From an uncultured Pelagibacteraceae bacterium (lineage in GTDB: Bacteria > Pseudomonadota > Alphaproteobacteria > Pelagibacterales > AG-422-B15): DNA of 44,935 nucleotides. The notes under the pieces are model-generated. The model was given only the letters and a program-made list of their open reading frames with translations, had not been told where the DNA came from and ran no database searches. Numbering within the stretch: position 1 is the first letter of the stretch; each line of letters begins with the position of its first letter. Positions 20,766 through 30,006 of this stretch are shown here, piece by piece. A program made the translations under genes and the position numbers. The DNA lies in contig CABYDZ010000009.1 in the NCBI GenBank assembly GCA_902517885.1, forward strand, positions 1-44,935, in the 5' to 3' direction.

Positions 20766-22223
20766 ATGGGATTAGGGAATATTTCAATTACAGGCAATTA
20801 TCCAGAAGTTAGTAAAGGTACTATGCTTTCAAAACTCAATATATTGAAAGAACCATTCTTGGAGAACTTCAACCCTAATATTAATGATCGAATAGATCGA
20901 ATTAAACGAATACAGAAATTAGTTGAAGAAAATATAGATGCTTTTCATAAATCATTAAGAGAAGATTTTGGATCTCGCCATGAACAATTAAGTTTAATGG
21001 CAGACACAATGCCAGTTATTAATAATGCGAAACATGCTTTAAAAAATATTAAGAAATGGGTAAAGCAAGATAATAGAAAGCCAAATTTTCCTTTAGGATT
21101 ATTAGGATCAAAAGCCTATGTTCAATTTCAACCATACGGAGTTGTAGGCATTATTTCGCCATGGAATTTTCCACTTACATTAAGTATTGCTCCGCTTATT
21201 GAAATATTTGCAGCTGGTAATAATGCGATGATTAAGTTATCAGAATTTGTTCCTGCCACTTCAGAACTTACTGAGAAATTAATTAACAAATATTTTACTG
21301 AAAAAGAAGTGGTGATCATCAATGGTGGTCCTCAGACATCTCAGTCATTTGCTGGCTTGCCATTTGACCACCTTCTTTTTACAGGCTCGACAAATGTTGC
21401 AAAAAAAGTGGCTTCAGAAGCTGCATCAAATTTGGTTCCGATGACTTTAGAATTGGGAGGCAAGTCTCCAGCTATTGTTAGTTCAAATGCAAAAATGAAA
21501 AAAAGCGTTGATAAGATTATGATGGGTAAGCTTCTCAATGCTGGTCAAATATGCGTTTCACCTGATTACGTATTTGTTCAAGAGGATCAAACTGAAGAAT
21601 TTGTTCAACACGCAAAGGATCACGTTGCTGAAAACTACCCAACAATAAAAAATAATCCTGACTATACATCCATAATTCATTTAAATCATTTTGAAAGGCT
21701 GAATGAATTAGTTCAGGATGCCAAATCAAAAGGAGCTACCGTTATTGAAATTAATCCAGCTCAAGAGGATTTTTCTCAACAAGAGCATCACAAGATTGTT
21801 CCTACATTAATTCTAAATCCAACTGATGACATGAAAGTAATGAAGGAAGAAATATTTGGCCCTTTGATGCCTGTTAAAACTTATAAAGATTTTAACGAAA
21901 CTGTTAACTTCATTAACAAAAACCCAAAGGCATTGGCTCTTTATTATTTTGGTGATGACAAAACAGAAATGAACAATGTTTTAGATAACACTTCCTCAGG
22001 CCAGGCAGTCATGAATGATGTTTTATTTCAATTCTCTATGCACGACTTGCCATTTGGAGGAGTTGGACCAAGTGGAATGGGAGCGTACCATGGGTATGAC
22101 GGCTTCAAAAACTTTAGTCATAAAAGGTCTGTTTTAAAGGGGCAGAATATTTTAGATGCTGGAAAAATGATTACTGCGCCATTTACAGAGTCTACCGAAA
22201 AGAATATTAAAAGATTAACTTAA
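20766..22223 (+). CDS. NAD(P)-dependent aldehyde dehydrogenase, coniferyl-aldehyde-dehydrogenase-like
   Basis: Oxidises an aldehyde to the acid. 485 residues. Active-site features: SPWNFPLTL with Asn134, glycine motif TGSTNVAKK (206-214), general base Glu229 in TLELGGKSP, and nucleophile Cys263 in NAGQICVSP. Overall sequence resembles the ALDH3/coniferyl aldehyde dehydrogenase group, with a C-terminal MHDLPFGGVGPSGMGAYHG. The first 18 residues before Met20 look non-conserved, so a later start is possible. The stop shares the tetranucleotide TTAA with the convergent parE stop. The natural aldehyde is unknown. Confidence 0.87.
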   Translation: MGLGNISITGNYPEVSKGTMLSKLNILKEPFLENFNPNINDRIDRIKRIQKLVEENIDAFHKSLREDFGSRHEQLSLMADTMPVINNAKHALKNIKKWVKQDNRKPNFPLGLLGSKAYVQFQPYGVVGIISPWNFPLTLSIAPLIEIFAAGNNAMIKLSEFVPATSELTEKLINKYFTEKEVVIINGGPQTSQSFAGLPFDHLLFTGSTNVAKKVASEAASNLVPMTLELGGKSPAIVSSNAKMKKSVDKIMMGKLLNAGQICVSPDYVFVQEDQTEEFVQHAKDHVAENYPTIKNNPDYTSIIHLNHFERLNELVQDAKSKGATVIEINPAQEDFSQQEHHKIVPTLILNPTDDMKVMKEEIFGPLMPVKTYKDFNETVNFINKNPKALALYYFGDDKTEMNNVLDNTSSGQAVMNDVLFQFSMHDLPFGGVGPSGMGAYHGYDGFKNFSHKRSVLKGQNILDAGKMITAPFTESTEKNIKRLT

Positions 22224-24217
22224 AGTATATTTTCTGCTGAAATCTTTTTAGAATTTTCTACAATGAATTTAAATCTTAACTCAGGTTTTTTGCCCATTAA
22301 AGCGTCCACTGATTTATGAGTTTTTTTCTTATCTTTTGTCGCAATCTGTACTTTTAACAATGTTCTATTTTCTTGAGACATGGTTGTTTCTTTCAATTGA
22401 GCAGGCATCATTTCGCCAAGACCTTTAAATCTATTAATATTAACTTCACTATTTTTAAATTCTTTTTTAATAATTTCATCTTTATGCTTATCATTTACAG
22501 CATATAAAATTTTTGATCCCTTAGTAATCCTATATAGGGGAGGCACTGATAAATATAAGTGTCCTTCATCAATAAGTTTTGGGAATTCCTTGTAAAAAAA
22601 TGCCATTAGCAATGTTGATATATGGGCTCCGTCAACATCGGCATCTGTCATTATAATTATTTTTTCATACCTGATATCTTTTGAATTAAATTTTTCACCT
22701 CTCTTGCAACCGATGGCTTGAACTAAATCAATAATTTCCTGATTAGCATTAATTTTTTCTCTTCCTGCACTTATTACATTTAATATTTTTCCTCTCAGCG
22801 GTAAAATCGCTTGAGTTTTACGATCTCTTGCTTGCTTTGCGGAACCTCCAGCTGAATCTCCTTCTACTAAAAATATTTCTGTACCGTTATTTCCATCTAT
22901 TGAACAATCGGCTAGCTTCCCTGGCAATGTTGTTTTTTTTCTTTTTATATTTTTATCAATTATTTGATTTGATCTGTTTTGAAGTCGTAATTGAGATCTG
23001 TTGAATGCATAAAGAAATAATTCTTCAGCTGATTTTGTTTTTGAAGTAAGCCATTGTTCAAATAATATTTTAATTTTGCTCTCTATCTTTCTTCCTGGTT
23101 CAATACTGGAAAGTTTTTCCTTAGTCTGTCCTTGAAACTCTGGGTTTTCAAGAAATACAGATAGAATAGAAGCTGAAGATCCAAATAGGTCTTCCTGATT
23201 TATTTGAGATGATTTTTTTTCGTATTTTAATTTTGAAAATTCTTTAAAGGCTTTAAATATACCTGTTTTGAATCCACTTTCATGCGTTCCTCCCATAGGT
23301 GTTTTTATTGTATTGCAATATGATTCATTTATTGGTTCCATGGCATCAAACCAATTGACAATTCCTTCTATCTTTCCGTCTTCGTCACTAATTTTTGTAT
23401 TAAAATAAAAGGGATCTTCAAATATTGGATCTTGCGGTGAACACAAGCTATGAAGATAATCCTTGATCCCATCAGAATAATGCAGTTTATCCTTAAGGGG
23501 CACATTCTTTTTTGAGACAGATTTATCACAAGACCAATGAATCTCAACATCGGGTATCAAATAAGCTTTTGCTTTGGCCATATTGTAAATAATCGATGCA
23601 TCGAAATAGGCCTCATCACCAAAGATTTCGGTATCTGGTGAAAAAACTATTCTTGTACCTTTTTTCAATGAGCCTCTTGAGGAAGATTTTAATTTTGTTT
23701 TAGGATTACCTTGTTGGTAAACTTGTGAGAAATATTTTTTATCTCTCGCAATTTCAAGAGTTAACTTTTTCGAAAGAGCATTAACTACTGAAATACCAAC
23801 GCCATGTAACCCTCCTGATGTTTTATAGCTGTTGTTAGAAAATTTTCCTCCTGAATGAAGTGTAGTCATAATGACTTCGGCGGCAGGTATTTTGAATTTA
23901 GGATGCTTGTCAACTGGAATACCCCTTCCATTATCAGATATTTCAATAGTTGAGTTATTTTTTAGGTTTATTTCTACTTTGTTAGCATGACCAGCTACTA
24001 CCTCATCCATTGAATTATCAAGAACCTCGCTTACTAGGTGATGCATTGCTAAAATGTCAGTACCGCCAATATACATGCCCGGTCTTTTTCTAACTGGCTC
24101 TAACCCCTCAAGGACCTCAATATCCTTTGCTGTATAACTTTTAGTTGATTTGCTAACTATTTTATTTTTTAGCTTGTCTTTTTTGGGTAACTTTTTCTTG
24201 ATATTTTTTTTAATCAT
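22220..24217 (-). CDS. parE: DNA topoisomerase IV subunit B
   Basis: ATPase subunit that drives decatenation of sister chromosomes with ParC. 665 residues. The GHKL ATPase domain shows EVLDNSMDEV, DNGRGIPVD and GGLHGVGISVVNAL; the TOPRIM domain shows the EGDSAGGSAKQARDR motif and the metal site in DADVDGAHI. Length and the C-terminal SVPPLYRITKG...RFKGLGEMMPAQL order fit ParE better than GyrB, which is usually about 800 residues. A Lys-rich N-terminal extension of about 25 residues precedes the conserved YTAKDIEVLEGLEPVRKRPGM-type start region. ParC is not in the window. Confidence 0.9.
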   Translation of the reverse strand: MIKKNIKKKLPKKDKLKNKIVSKSTKSYTAKDIEVLEGLEPVRKRPGMYIGGTDILAMHHLVSEVLDNSMDEVVAGHANKVEINLKNNSTIEISDNGRGIPVDKHPKFKIPAAEVIMTTLHSGGKFSNNSYKTSGGLHGVGISVVNALSKKLTLEIARDKKYFSQVYQQGNPKTKLKSSSRGSLKKGTRIVFSPDTEIFGDEAYFDASIIYNMAKAKAYLIPDVEIHWSCDKSVSKKNVPLKDKLHYSDGIKDYLHSLCSPQDPIFEDPFYFNTKISDEDGKIEGIVNWFDAMEPINESYCNTIKTPMGGTHESGFKTGIFKAFKEFSKLKYEKKSSQINQEDLFGSSASILSVFLENPEFQGQTKEKLSSIEPGRKIESKIKILFEQWLTSKTKSAEELFLYAFNRSQLRLQNRSNQIIDKNIKRKKTTLPGKLADCSIDGNNGTEIFLVEGDSAGGSAKQARDRKTQAILPLRGKILNVISAGREKINANQEIIDLVQAIGCKRGEKFNSKDIRYEKIIIMTDADVDGAHISTLLMAFFYKEFPKLIDEGHLYLSVPPLYRITKGSKILYAVNDKHKDEIIKKEFKNSEVNINRFKGLGEMMPAQLKETTMSQENRTLLKVQIATKDKKKTHKSVDALMGKKPELRFKFIVENSKKISAENIL

Positions 24218-24298
24218 GAACAGCTCTATTATTATAAGATTCTTTACATTGTGTAATATTTTATTAGTCTAACGATATGAAATTATTAGAGTTTTACT

Positions 24299-25936
24299 AT
24301 GCCTGTCATTGAATCAAAAATCATGATCAATTCAAAATCGTTTAAGAAGAACCAGCAGGATCATGCAAAATTAATAGATGAAGTCAGAGCTCTGGAGAAA
24401 AAAATTGCCGATAACTCAGCCAGATCAAAAGATAAGTTTGAAAAAAGAGGCCAACTATTGCCTCGAGATAGACTTAAAAAACTACTTGATCCTGGAAGCT
24501 TTTGGCTTCCGCTGTCAACTTTAGCCGGGTACAAGATTGGTGATGATGACGGAGAAAAGAGCATTGGTTGGGGCAATGGTATTGGAGGTATAGGCTATGT
24601 ATCAGGAGTAAGATGCATGATTGGTGTATCAGATGCAGGTATCAAAGGTGGAAGCAGTTCAGCTATGGGCGTTGAAAAAGGACTAAGAGGCGCACAGATG
24701 ATTTTTGAAAACAAATTGCCTTTTATACAATTAATTGAAAGCGCAGGTGCCAATTTGCTCCGACAAACAGATATGTTTATTAAAGGTGGAAGAAGTTTTG
24801 CAAATTTAGCAAAAATGTCTGCCATGGGAATCCCAACAATAGGTGTAGTGCACGGTTCATCGACTGCCGGCGGAGCATATCAAACGGGTTTATCTGATTA
24901 CATAATAGTAGTTAAAGAAAGATCTAAGATATTTCTGGCAGGGCCACCTCTTCTTAGAGCTTCGCTGGGCGAAATAGCAACTGATGAAGAAATTGGGGGA
25001 GCAGACTTACATTATGCAGTATCTGGCCTTGCAGAATACATGGCTAAAGATGATGCTCACGCAATTGAGATTGCTCGTGACGTTATGAAAAATATTGGAT
25101 GGGATAATGATTTTGAAACTACGCAAAAGAATGATTACAAGGAACCAATTTACTCACCTGATGAACTAACAGGTGTGGTTCCAGTTGACTACAAGGCTCC
25201 TTATGACTGCCGAGAAGTAATAGCAAGAATTACTGATGGATCTGAATTTTTAGAGTTTAAAGAAGGTTGGGGCAAAACTTTGATTACGGGACATGCTAGC
25301 ATTCAAGGGTACAAAGTCGGTATTCTAGCAAATAACGGTCCTATATTTTCTGAAAGTGCAAACAAGGCGACACAGTTCATTCAGATTTGCTCCCAGTCAA
25401 ATACCCCACTTATTTTTTTACAAAATATCACTGGTTTTATGGTTGGGACAAAAGAAGAAGCAAAAGGAATGATCAGACATGGATCAAAAATGATACAGGC
25501 AGTTACAAACTGTACGGTTCCAAAGATAACCTTAAGAATAGGCGCATCTTTTGGTGCAGGTGAATATGGAATGGCTGGAAGATCTTATGACCCAAGATTC
25601 TTATTTTCATGGCCAAATGCAAAGATGAGTGTAATGGGTGGTGAGCAAGCCGCAAGAACTATGGCTCAGGTAGCCATGGAGGGAGCTGAAAAAAAAGGAA
25701 TGGACCCTAAAAAAATATATGGAGAAAATCTTGAGATGTTAGAAGGCATGAAGAAAAAGATAATTGACCAATACCGTGAAGAGGGCGAGGCCATTTTTTG
25801 CTCTGCTAGACTATGGGATGATGGAATAATTGACCCAAGAGATACAAGAAAAATATTAGGTGAATGTTTAAATATCATTAGTGATGGAGATAAAAGAGAA
25901 TTAAAGCCAAATACATTTGGCGTCGCGAGAATGTAA
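24299..25936 (+). CDS. Acyl-CoA carboxylase, carboxyltransferase (beta) subunit, MCC/GCC type
   Basis: Transfers CO2 from biotin to an acyl-CoA. 545 residues, with both carboxyltransferase halves. First half: GSSTAGGAYQTGLSDY, the acyl-CoA oxyanion region. Second half: GFMVGTKEEAKG and GASFGAGEYGMAGRSYDPRF, then WPNAKMSVMGGEQAA, which match the methylcrotonyl-CoA and geranyl-CoA carboxylase group rather than propionyl-CoA carboxylase. The biotin-carrying alpha subunit is not nearby and must be encoded elsewhere. The convergent neighbour is an acyl-CoA dehydrogenase, which suggests a branched-chain or isoprenoid acyl pathway; leucine versus terpenoid substrate is undecided. Confidence 0.85.
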   Translation: MPVIESKIMINSKSFKKNQQDHAKLIDEVRALEKKIADNSARSKDKFEKRGQLLPRDRLKKLLDPGSFWLPLSTLAGYKIGDDDGEKSIGWGNGIGGIGYVSGVRCMIGVSDAGIKGGSSSAMGVEKGLRGAQMIFENKLPFIQLIESAGANLLRQTDMFIKGGRSFANLAKMSAMGIPTIGVVHGSSTAGGAYQTGLSDYIIVVKERSKIFLAGPPLLRASLGEIATDEEIGGADLHYAVSGLAEYMAKDDAHAIEIARDVMKNIGWDNDFETTQKNDYKEPIYSPDELTGVVPVDYKAPYDCREVIARITDGSEFLEFKEGWGKTLITGHASIQGYKVGILANNGPIFSESANKATQFIQICSQSNTPLIFLQNITGFMVGTKEEAKGMIRHGSKMIQAVTNCTVPKITLRIGASFGAGEYGMAGRSYDPRFLFSWPNAKMSVMGGEQAARTMAQVAMEGAEKKGMDPKKIYGENLEMLEGMKKKIIDQYREEGEAIFCSARLWDDGIIDPRDTRKILGECLNIISDGDKRELKPNTFGVARM

Positions 25937-27112
25937 TTAGTTTTTTCCCGGCAATATATCTAGATACTTTGAAATAATTCCAAGCATAACTTCATCGGAA
26001 CCGCCACCGATTGATCCAAGACGTCCATCCCTGTAAGCGCGAGAGATAGGAGTTTCATCCATAAAACCCATTCCACCCCAATACTGAAGACATTCGTCAT
26101 TTACTTTTCGTGCAAGTCTGGTTGATTTTAATTTTGACATAGAAGCAAGTTTTGTGCAATCTCCTCCGTTGACATGAATATCAATGCCTTTCCAGGTTAA
26201 TGCCTTGAGAGCTTCAACCTCTGTCATGAGTTCAGCTAATTTAAAATGAACAACCTGGTTATCGAGGATTGGTTTACCAAATGTTTTTCTTTGTCTTGTG
26301 TAATCAATTGTTTGATTAATAGCTAGTTCACATGACGTATAGTTTGCTATAGCGGCGTATAATCTTTCTTCTTGAAATTGCATCATTTGATATACAAAGC
26401 CTTTTCCTTCTTCTCCCACTAAATAGCTTTGAGGGACCCTAACATCCTCAAAAAATATTTCCGCTGTATCAGAGGAATGCATTCCCATTTTTTTTAATTT
26501 TCTATTTATAGTTACTCCTTTGGCACGTTTCCCATTTTCTTTAAGAGGTACACATATTAGAGATTTATTTAAGTGTTTATTTTTTGCAACATTATCAGTA
26601 TTCGCGAGCATGCACATCCAGTCAGCTTGCGTGCCACTTGTTATCCACATTTTTGATCCATTGATAACATAGTCATCACCATCTTTTACAGCATGCGTTT
26701 TGATTGCGGCAACATCTGAACCTGCACTGGGCTCAGAAACGCCGAGGCAAGATACAAAGTCGCCAGAAATCGATGGCTTTAGAAACTGTTCACAAACTTC
26801 CTCGCTGCCAAATCTTGCAAGAGCTGGTGTTGACATATCAGTTTGCACACCGATTGCCATTGGTACTCCGCCGCATTTAATGTGAGCCATGGCTTCATTT
26901 AAAACAGCGCCGTATGAATAATCTAAGCCAGCACCCCCGTATTTTTCAGGTTTTGTAACCCCTAGGAAACCTTGGTCACCAAGTTTTTTGAAAAGATCAT
27001 GTGCAGGGAATATTTCATTTTCTTCCCATTCATCTACATGTGGATTTATTTCTTCTTCAACAAATCTAAGGGCTGATCTTTTTAATTCCTCGTGTTCTGT
27101 AGTTAATTCCAT
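25937..27112 (-). CDS. Acyl-CoA dehydrogenase, isovaleryl/citronellyl-CoA-like
   Basis: FAD enzyme that introduces an alpha-beta double bond in an acyl-CoA. 391 residues. FAD and substrate segments: GVSEPSAGSDVA (124-135), NGSKMWITSGTQADW (151-165), and the C-terminal RDGRLGSIGGGSDEVM. The usual C-terminal catalytic Glu (YEG) is replaced by Gly, while a Glu is present at 249 in FQEERLYAA, the position used by isovaleryl-CoA dehydrogenase. That favours a beta-branched substrate. Stops of this gene and the convergent carboxylase abut (TAA/TTA). Step order with the carboxylase would fit leucine or acyclic terpene breakdown. Confidence 0.87.
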   Translation of the reverse strand: MELTTEHEELKRSALRFVEEEINPHVDEWEENEIFPAHDLFKKLGDQGFLGVTKPEKYGGAGLDYSYGAVLNEAMAHIKCGGVPMAIGVQTDMSTPALARFGSEEVCEQFLKPSISGDFVSCLGVSEPSAGSDVAAIKTHAVKDGDDYVINGSKMWITSGTQADWMCMLANTDNVAKNKHLNKSLICVPLKENGKRAKGVTINRKLKKMGMHSSDTAEIFFEDVRVPQSYLVGEEGKGFVYQMMQFQEERLYAAIANYTSCELAINQTIDYTRQRKTFGKPILDNQVVHFKLAELMTEVEALKALTWKGIDIHVNGGDCTKLASMSKLKSTRLARKVNDECLQYWGGMGFMDETPISRAYRDGRLGSIGGGSDEVMLGIISKYLDILPGKN

Positions 27113-27179
27113 TTTTTAATTCCTTTAAGTAACTTTAAATTAACGTTATTTAAGAAAATTTCAATAATTACGTAAATAA

Positions 27180-28589
27180 TCAAACGCTGAAATAGTTTTT
27201 AAATTCAATTGGGTGAGGGGAATGCTCTAGGTCGTACACTTCTTTCATTTTTAGTTCAATATACCCATCAATTTGATCGTTTGTGAATACGCCGCCTTCA
27301 GTTAAAAAATCCCTATCTCCGTCAACAGAATCTAGAGCTTCTCTCAAAGATCCACATACAGTTGGTAATTTTTTTACTTCAGCATCCGAAAGCTCATAGA
27401 GATCTTCATCTGCTGCTTTTCCTGGATCAATTTTATTTTTTATACCATCCATTCCAGCCATCAGCATTGCAGAAAAAGCTAAGTAAGGATTTGCTGAAGG
27501 ATCAGGAAATCTTACTTCTACTCTTTTACCTTTAGGGCTATCAGATACGGGTATTCTGCATGACGCAGACCTGTTTCTCGCTGAGTAAACTAATATTACT
27601 GGGGCTTCAAAGCCAGGTATTAATCTTTTGTAACTATTTGTACTTGCGTTTGTAAATGCGTTAAGGGCCTTGCCATGTTTTATTATTCCGCCAATATAGT
27701 TTAAAGCCATATCTGAAAGTCCTGCATATTTATCTCCCGCAAATAAGGGCTCTCCATTTTTCCAAATTGATTGATGCGTATGCATGCCTGTACCGTTATC
27801 GCCTTTAACAGGCTTAGGCATAAATGTTGCAGTTTTCCCAAAAGCGTTTGCTACCATGTGAACTCCGTACTTATAAAGTTGCATTGCATCACCTTGTTTG
27901 AGCAAGGTATCAAATAGAAGACCTAATTCATGTTGACTTGGAGCAACCTCGTGGTGATGTTTTTCCATTTTTAATCCTAAGTTTTTTAACTCTTCAAGAA
28001 ATTCTGTTCTTAGATCTTGAGCGCTATCAACAGGAGGTACTGGAAAGTAGCCACCCTTTATACCTGGCCTATGAGCTAAATTGCCACTTTCATAATTTTT
28101 TCCTGAGTTATAAGGTCCTTCAGTGCTATCAATTTCAAACATTGATTTATTCATATCAACTTGAAATTTAACATCATCAAATACAAAAAATTCTGCCTCT
28201 GGTCCAATATAAACAGTATCGCCAACACCACTGGTTTTAACAAATTCTTCTGCTTTTCTTGCAGTGCTTCTTGGGTCTCTTTCGTAGGACTCTTTAGTTA
28301 TTGCATCAAGAATATCACAGAACACCATCATTGTTGGTTGAGCTGTAAACGGGTCCATCACTGTAGTTGATAAGTCGGGCCTAAGCACCATGTCCGACTC
28401 ATTGATGGTCTTCCAACCAGCTATTGAAGATCCGTCAAAAAAAACACCTTCGTTCAGTAAGCTTTCATCTACTACTGAACAATCCATCGTCAAGTGTTGA
28501 AGCTTGCCCCTAGGGTCTGTAAATCTTAAGTCTAAATACTTAACACCATTGTCTCTAATTTTTTTTAATACGTCGTTTACCGTCGTCAT
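27180..28589 (-). CDS. glnA: Glutamine synthetase type I
   Basis: Makes glutamine from glutamate, ammonia and ATP; dodecameric bacterial GSI. 469 residues, exact family length. Motifs: FFDGSSIAGW (about 49-58), the metal/glutamate site EAEFFVFDD, KPVKGDNGTGMHTHQS for ATP and Pi, and NRSASCRIP. Tyr398 in DEDLYELSD is the adenylylation site, so control by GlnE is likely. It is the last gene of glnB-glnII-glnA on the minus strand, with RBS AGGGGAA and a strong hairpin upstream. Confidence 0.97.
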   Translation of the reverse strand: MTTVNDVLKKIRDNGVKYLDLRFTDPRGKLQHLTMDCSVVDESLLNEGVFFDGSSIAGWKTINESDMVLRPDLSTTVMDPFTAQPTMMVFCDILDAITKESYERDPRSTARKAEEFVKTSGVGDTVYIGPEAEFFVFDDVKFQVDMNKSMFEIDSTEGPYNSGKNYESGNLAHRPGIKGGYFPVPPVDSAQDLRTEFLEELKNLGLKMEKHHHEVAPSQHELGLLFDTLLKQGDAMQLYKYGVHMVANAFGKTATFMPKPVKGDNGTGMHTHQSIWKNGEPLFAGDKYAGLSDMALNYIGGIIKHGKALNAFTNASTNSYKRLIPGFEAPVILVYSARNRSASCRIPVSDSPKGKRVEVRFPDPSANPYLAFSAMLMAGMDGIKNKIDPGKAADEDLYELSDAEVKKLPTVCGSLREALDSVDGDRDFLTEGGVFTNDQIDGYIELKMKEVYDLEHSPHPIEFKNYFSV

Positions 28590-28612
28590 TAAAGTATTCC
28601 CCTATACATTTA

Positions 28613-28642
28613 CTCAGTAAATGAATTAACACATTTACTGAG
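28613..28642 (-). promoter_or_regulatory. 11-bp hairpin between glnII and glnA
   Basis: CTCAGTAAATG (28613-28623) is fully complementary to CATTTACTGAG (28632-28642), with an 8-nt loop. An alternative stem, CATTTACT-C-AGTAAATG (28607-28623), overlaps it, so two exclusive structures are possible. It lies in the 75-nt gap between glnII and glnA, 23 nt before the glnA start. No T-run follows on the coding strand, so mRNA processing or attenuation is more likely than simple termination. Confidence 0.5.
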
Positions 28643-28664
28643 CTAATGTCTAGTTAGTTAATGA

Positions 28665-29645
28665 CTACTTGGTTAATGTTCCAACAATATGAGCAAGTAT
28701 TTTGTATGGATCTGCATTAGAAGCCGGTCTTCTATCTTCTAAATACCCATTCCAATTATGCTCAACGGTATAAACAGGAATTCTTATACTTGCGCCCCTG
28801 TCACTAACGCCATATGAGAATTGGTCAATGCTCTGCGTTTCATGGAGACCAGTAAGCCTCATGTCATTGTCTGATCCGTAGGCTGCAATCCCTTCTTGAT
28901 GAACCTTGCCTAATTTATCACACATAGAGGAAAATAGTTCTTCTGAACCGCCAGTACGCATTTGCTCATTTGAGAAATTGGTATGCATTCCTGAGCCATT
29001 CCAGTCACCAGTTTTTGGTTTGGGATGAATATTGACTCCCACACCGTGTTCTTCAGCAATTTTAAATAATAGGTAACGACTTATCCATAAATCATCTGCA
29101 GCTTTAATACCTTTACCAAAACATTGGTATTCCCATTGTCCAAGAGCAACTTCAGCATTTGTTCCAGTCAAAGTAATGCCAAGGTCTATGCACGCTTTTA
29201 AGTGCGCATCAGATATTTTTCTTCCAACAACATTACCTGCACCAACGCCACAATAGTACTCCCCTTGTTCTCTTGGAGTCCCATCTTCCCATCCAAGTGG
29301 CTCGCCAGTTTTAGGGTCAGTGAAAAAAAATTCTTGTTCAAAACCAAACCACCATTCATCAGTTACCACCTCAGCAGCAGCAGCTCTGAAGTTTGAAGGG
29401 TGAGTTGTATGATCCGCTGCTTGAACTTGCGTCATGACCAAATCATGGCCATTAGGATTTGTATAAGTTTGAACAGGAAGCAAAAGACAATCTGAACTTC
29501 CACCCTCAGCTTGTTGCGTTGACGAGCCATCAAATGACCAATCGGGCGCAGTCGTTTCACTAGTTGCTTTTACTTTACTCCTCATAAATGGTTCAGGCTT
29601 ATAACCATCTAACCATATGTATTCGTACGTTTTAATATCTGACAT
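28665..29645 (-). CDS. glnII: Glutamine synthetase type II (eukaryotic-type)
   Basis: Second glutamine synthetase of the octamer/decamer class known from eukaryotes and rhizobia. 326 residues, against about 470 for GSI. Family marks: YIWLDGY and DWSFDGSST at the start, QAADHTTHPSNFR, FGFEQEFFFTDP with metal-binding glutamates, NAEVALGQWEYQ, HPKPKTGDWNGSGMHTNFS, and DRGASIRIP. It has no adenylylation tyrosine region, so it would escape GlnE control. It lies between glnB and glnA and is presumably cotranscribed. An RBS (AAAGGGAAA) precedes the ATG. Confidence 0.95.
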   Translation of the reverse strand: MSDIKTYEYIWLDGYKPEPFMRSKVKATSETTAPDWSFDGSSTQQAEGGSSDCLLLPVQTYTNPNGHDLVMTQVQAADHTTHPSNFRAAAAEVVTDEWWFGFEQEFFFTDPKTGEPLGWEDGTPREQGEYYCGVGAGNVVGRKISDAHLKACIDLGITLTGTNAEVALGQWEYQCFGKGIKAADDLWISRYLLFKIAEEHGVGVNIHPKPKTGDWNGSGMHTNFSNEQMRTGGSEELFSSMCDKLGKVHQEGIAAYGSDNDMRLTGLHETQSIDQFSYGVSDRGASIRIPVYTVEHNWNGYLEDRRPASNADPYKILAHIVGTLTK

Positions 29646-29670
29646 TTAAATTTCCCTTTCTTAACAAATT

Positions 29671-30006
29671 TTACAATGCATCAGAACCAGTCTCTCCAGT
29701 TCTTATTCTTAAGACTGTATCTATTGTTGATACAAAGATTTTACCATCACCAATTCTATTGGTGTTAGCTGAAGCCCTTATTGCCTCAACAGCTGTATCA
29801 ACTAAGTCATCTTGTAAAATTATTTCTAATTTTATTTTTGGAAGGAAATCTCCATATTCAACACCAGTATTGACCTCAGTAAACCCTCGCTGCCTACCTA
29901 ATCCCTTTGCTTCAGTCATAGTAATCCCTCTTACGCCAACTTTCTCAAGGGCTTCCTTTACCTCATCAATTTTAAAAGGTTTTATTACAGCTTCTATTTT
30001 CTTCAT
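29671..30006 (-). CDS. glnB: Nitrogen regulatory protein PII with short T-loop
   Basis: Trimeric sensor of 2-oxoglutarate and ATP/ADP that controls nitrogen assimilation. 111 residues, one fewer than E. coli GlnB. N-terminal [16 protein letters not shown], the B-loop RIGDGKIFV and C-loop RIRTGETG are all present. Tyr51, the uridylylation site, is conserved (GVEY), but the rest of the T-loop differs: Tyr46 is Asn, Arg47 is Thr, and one residue is missing after Tyr51 (GDFLP where E. coli has MVDFLP). Partner contacts may differ. First gene of the glnB-glnII-glnA operon. Confidence 0.95.
   Translation of the reverse strand: MKKIEAVIKPFKIDEVKEALEKVGVRGITMTEAKGLGRQRGFTEVNTGVEYGDFLPKIKLEIILQDDLVDTAVEAIRASANTNRIGDGKIFVSTIDTVLRIRTGETGSDAL

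Noticed and set aside
22220-24217. gyrB instead of parE
   Set aside because: Length (665) and TOPRIM-to-end sequence fit ParE; GyrB is usually longer. Phylogeny would be needed for full certainty.
29671-30006. Loss of the PII uridylylation tyrosine
   Set aside because: At first sight the T-loop seemed to lack it, but counting residues shows Tyr51 is conserved; the changed residue is Tyr46, with a one-residue deletion after position 51.
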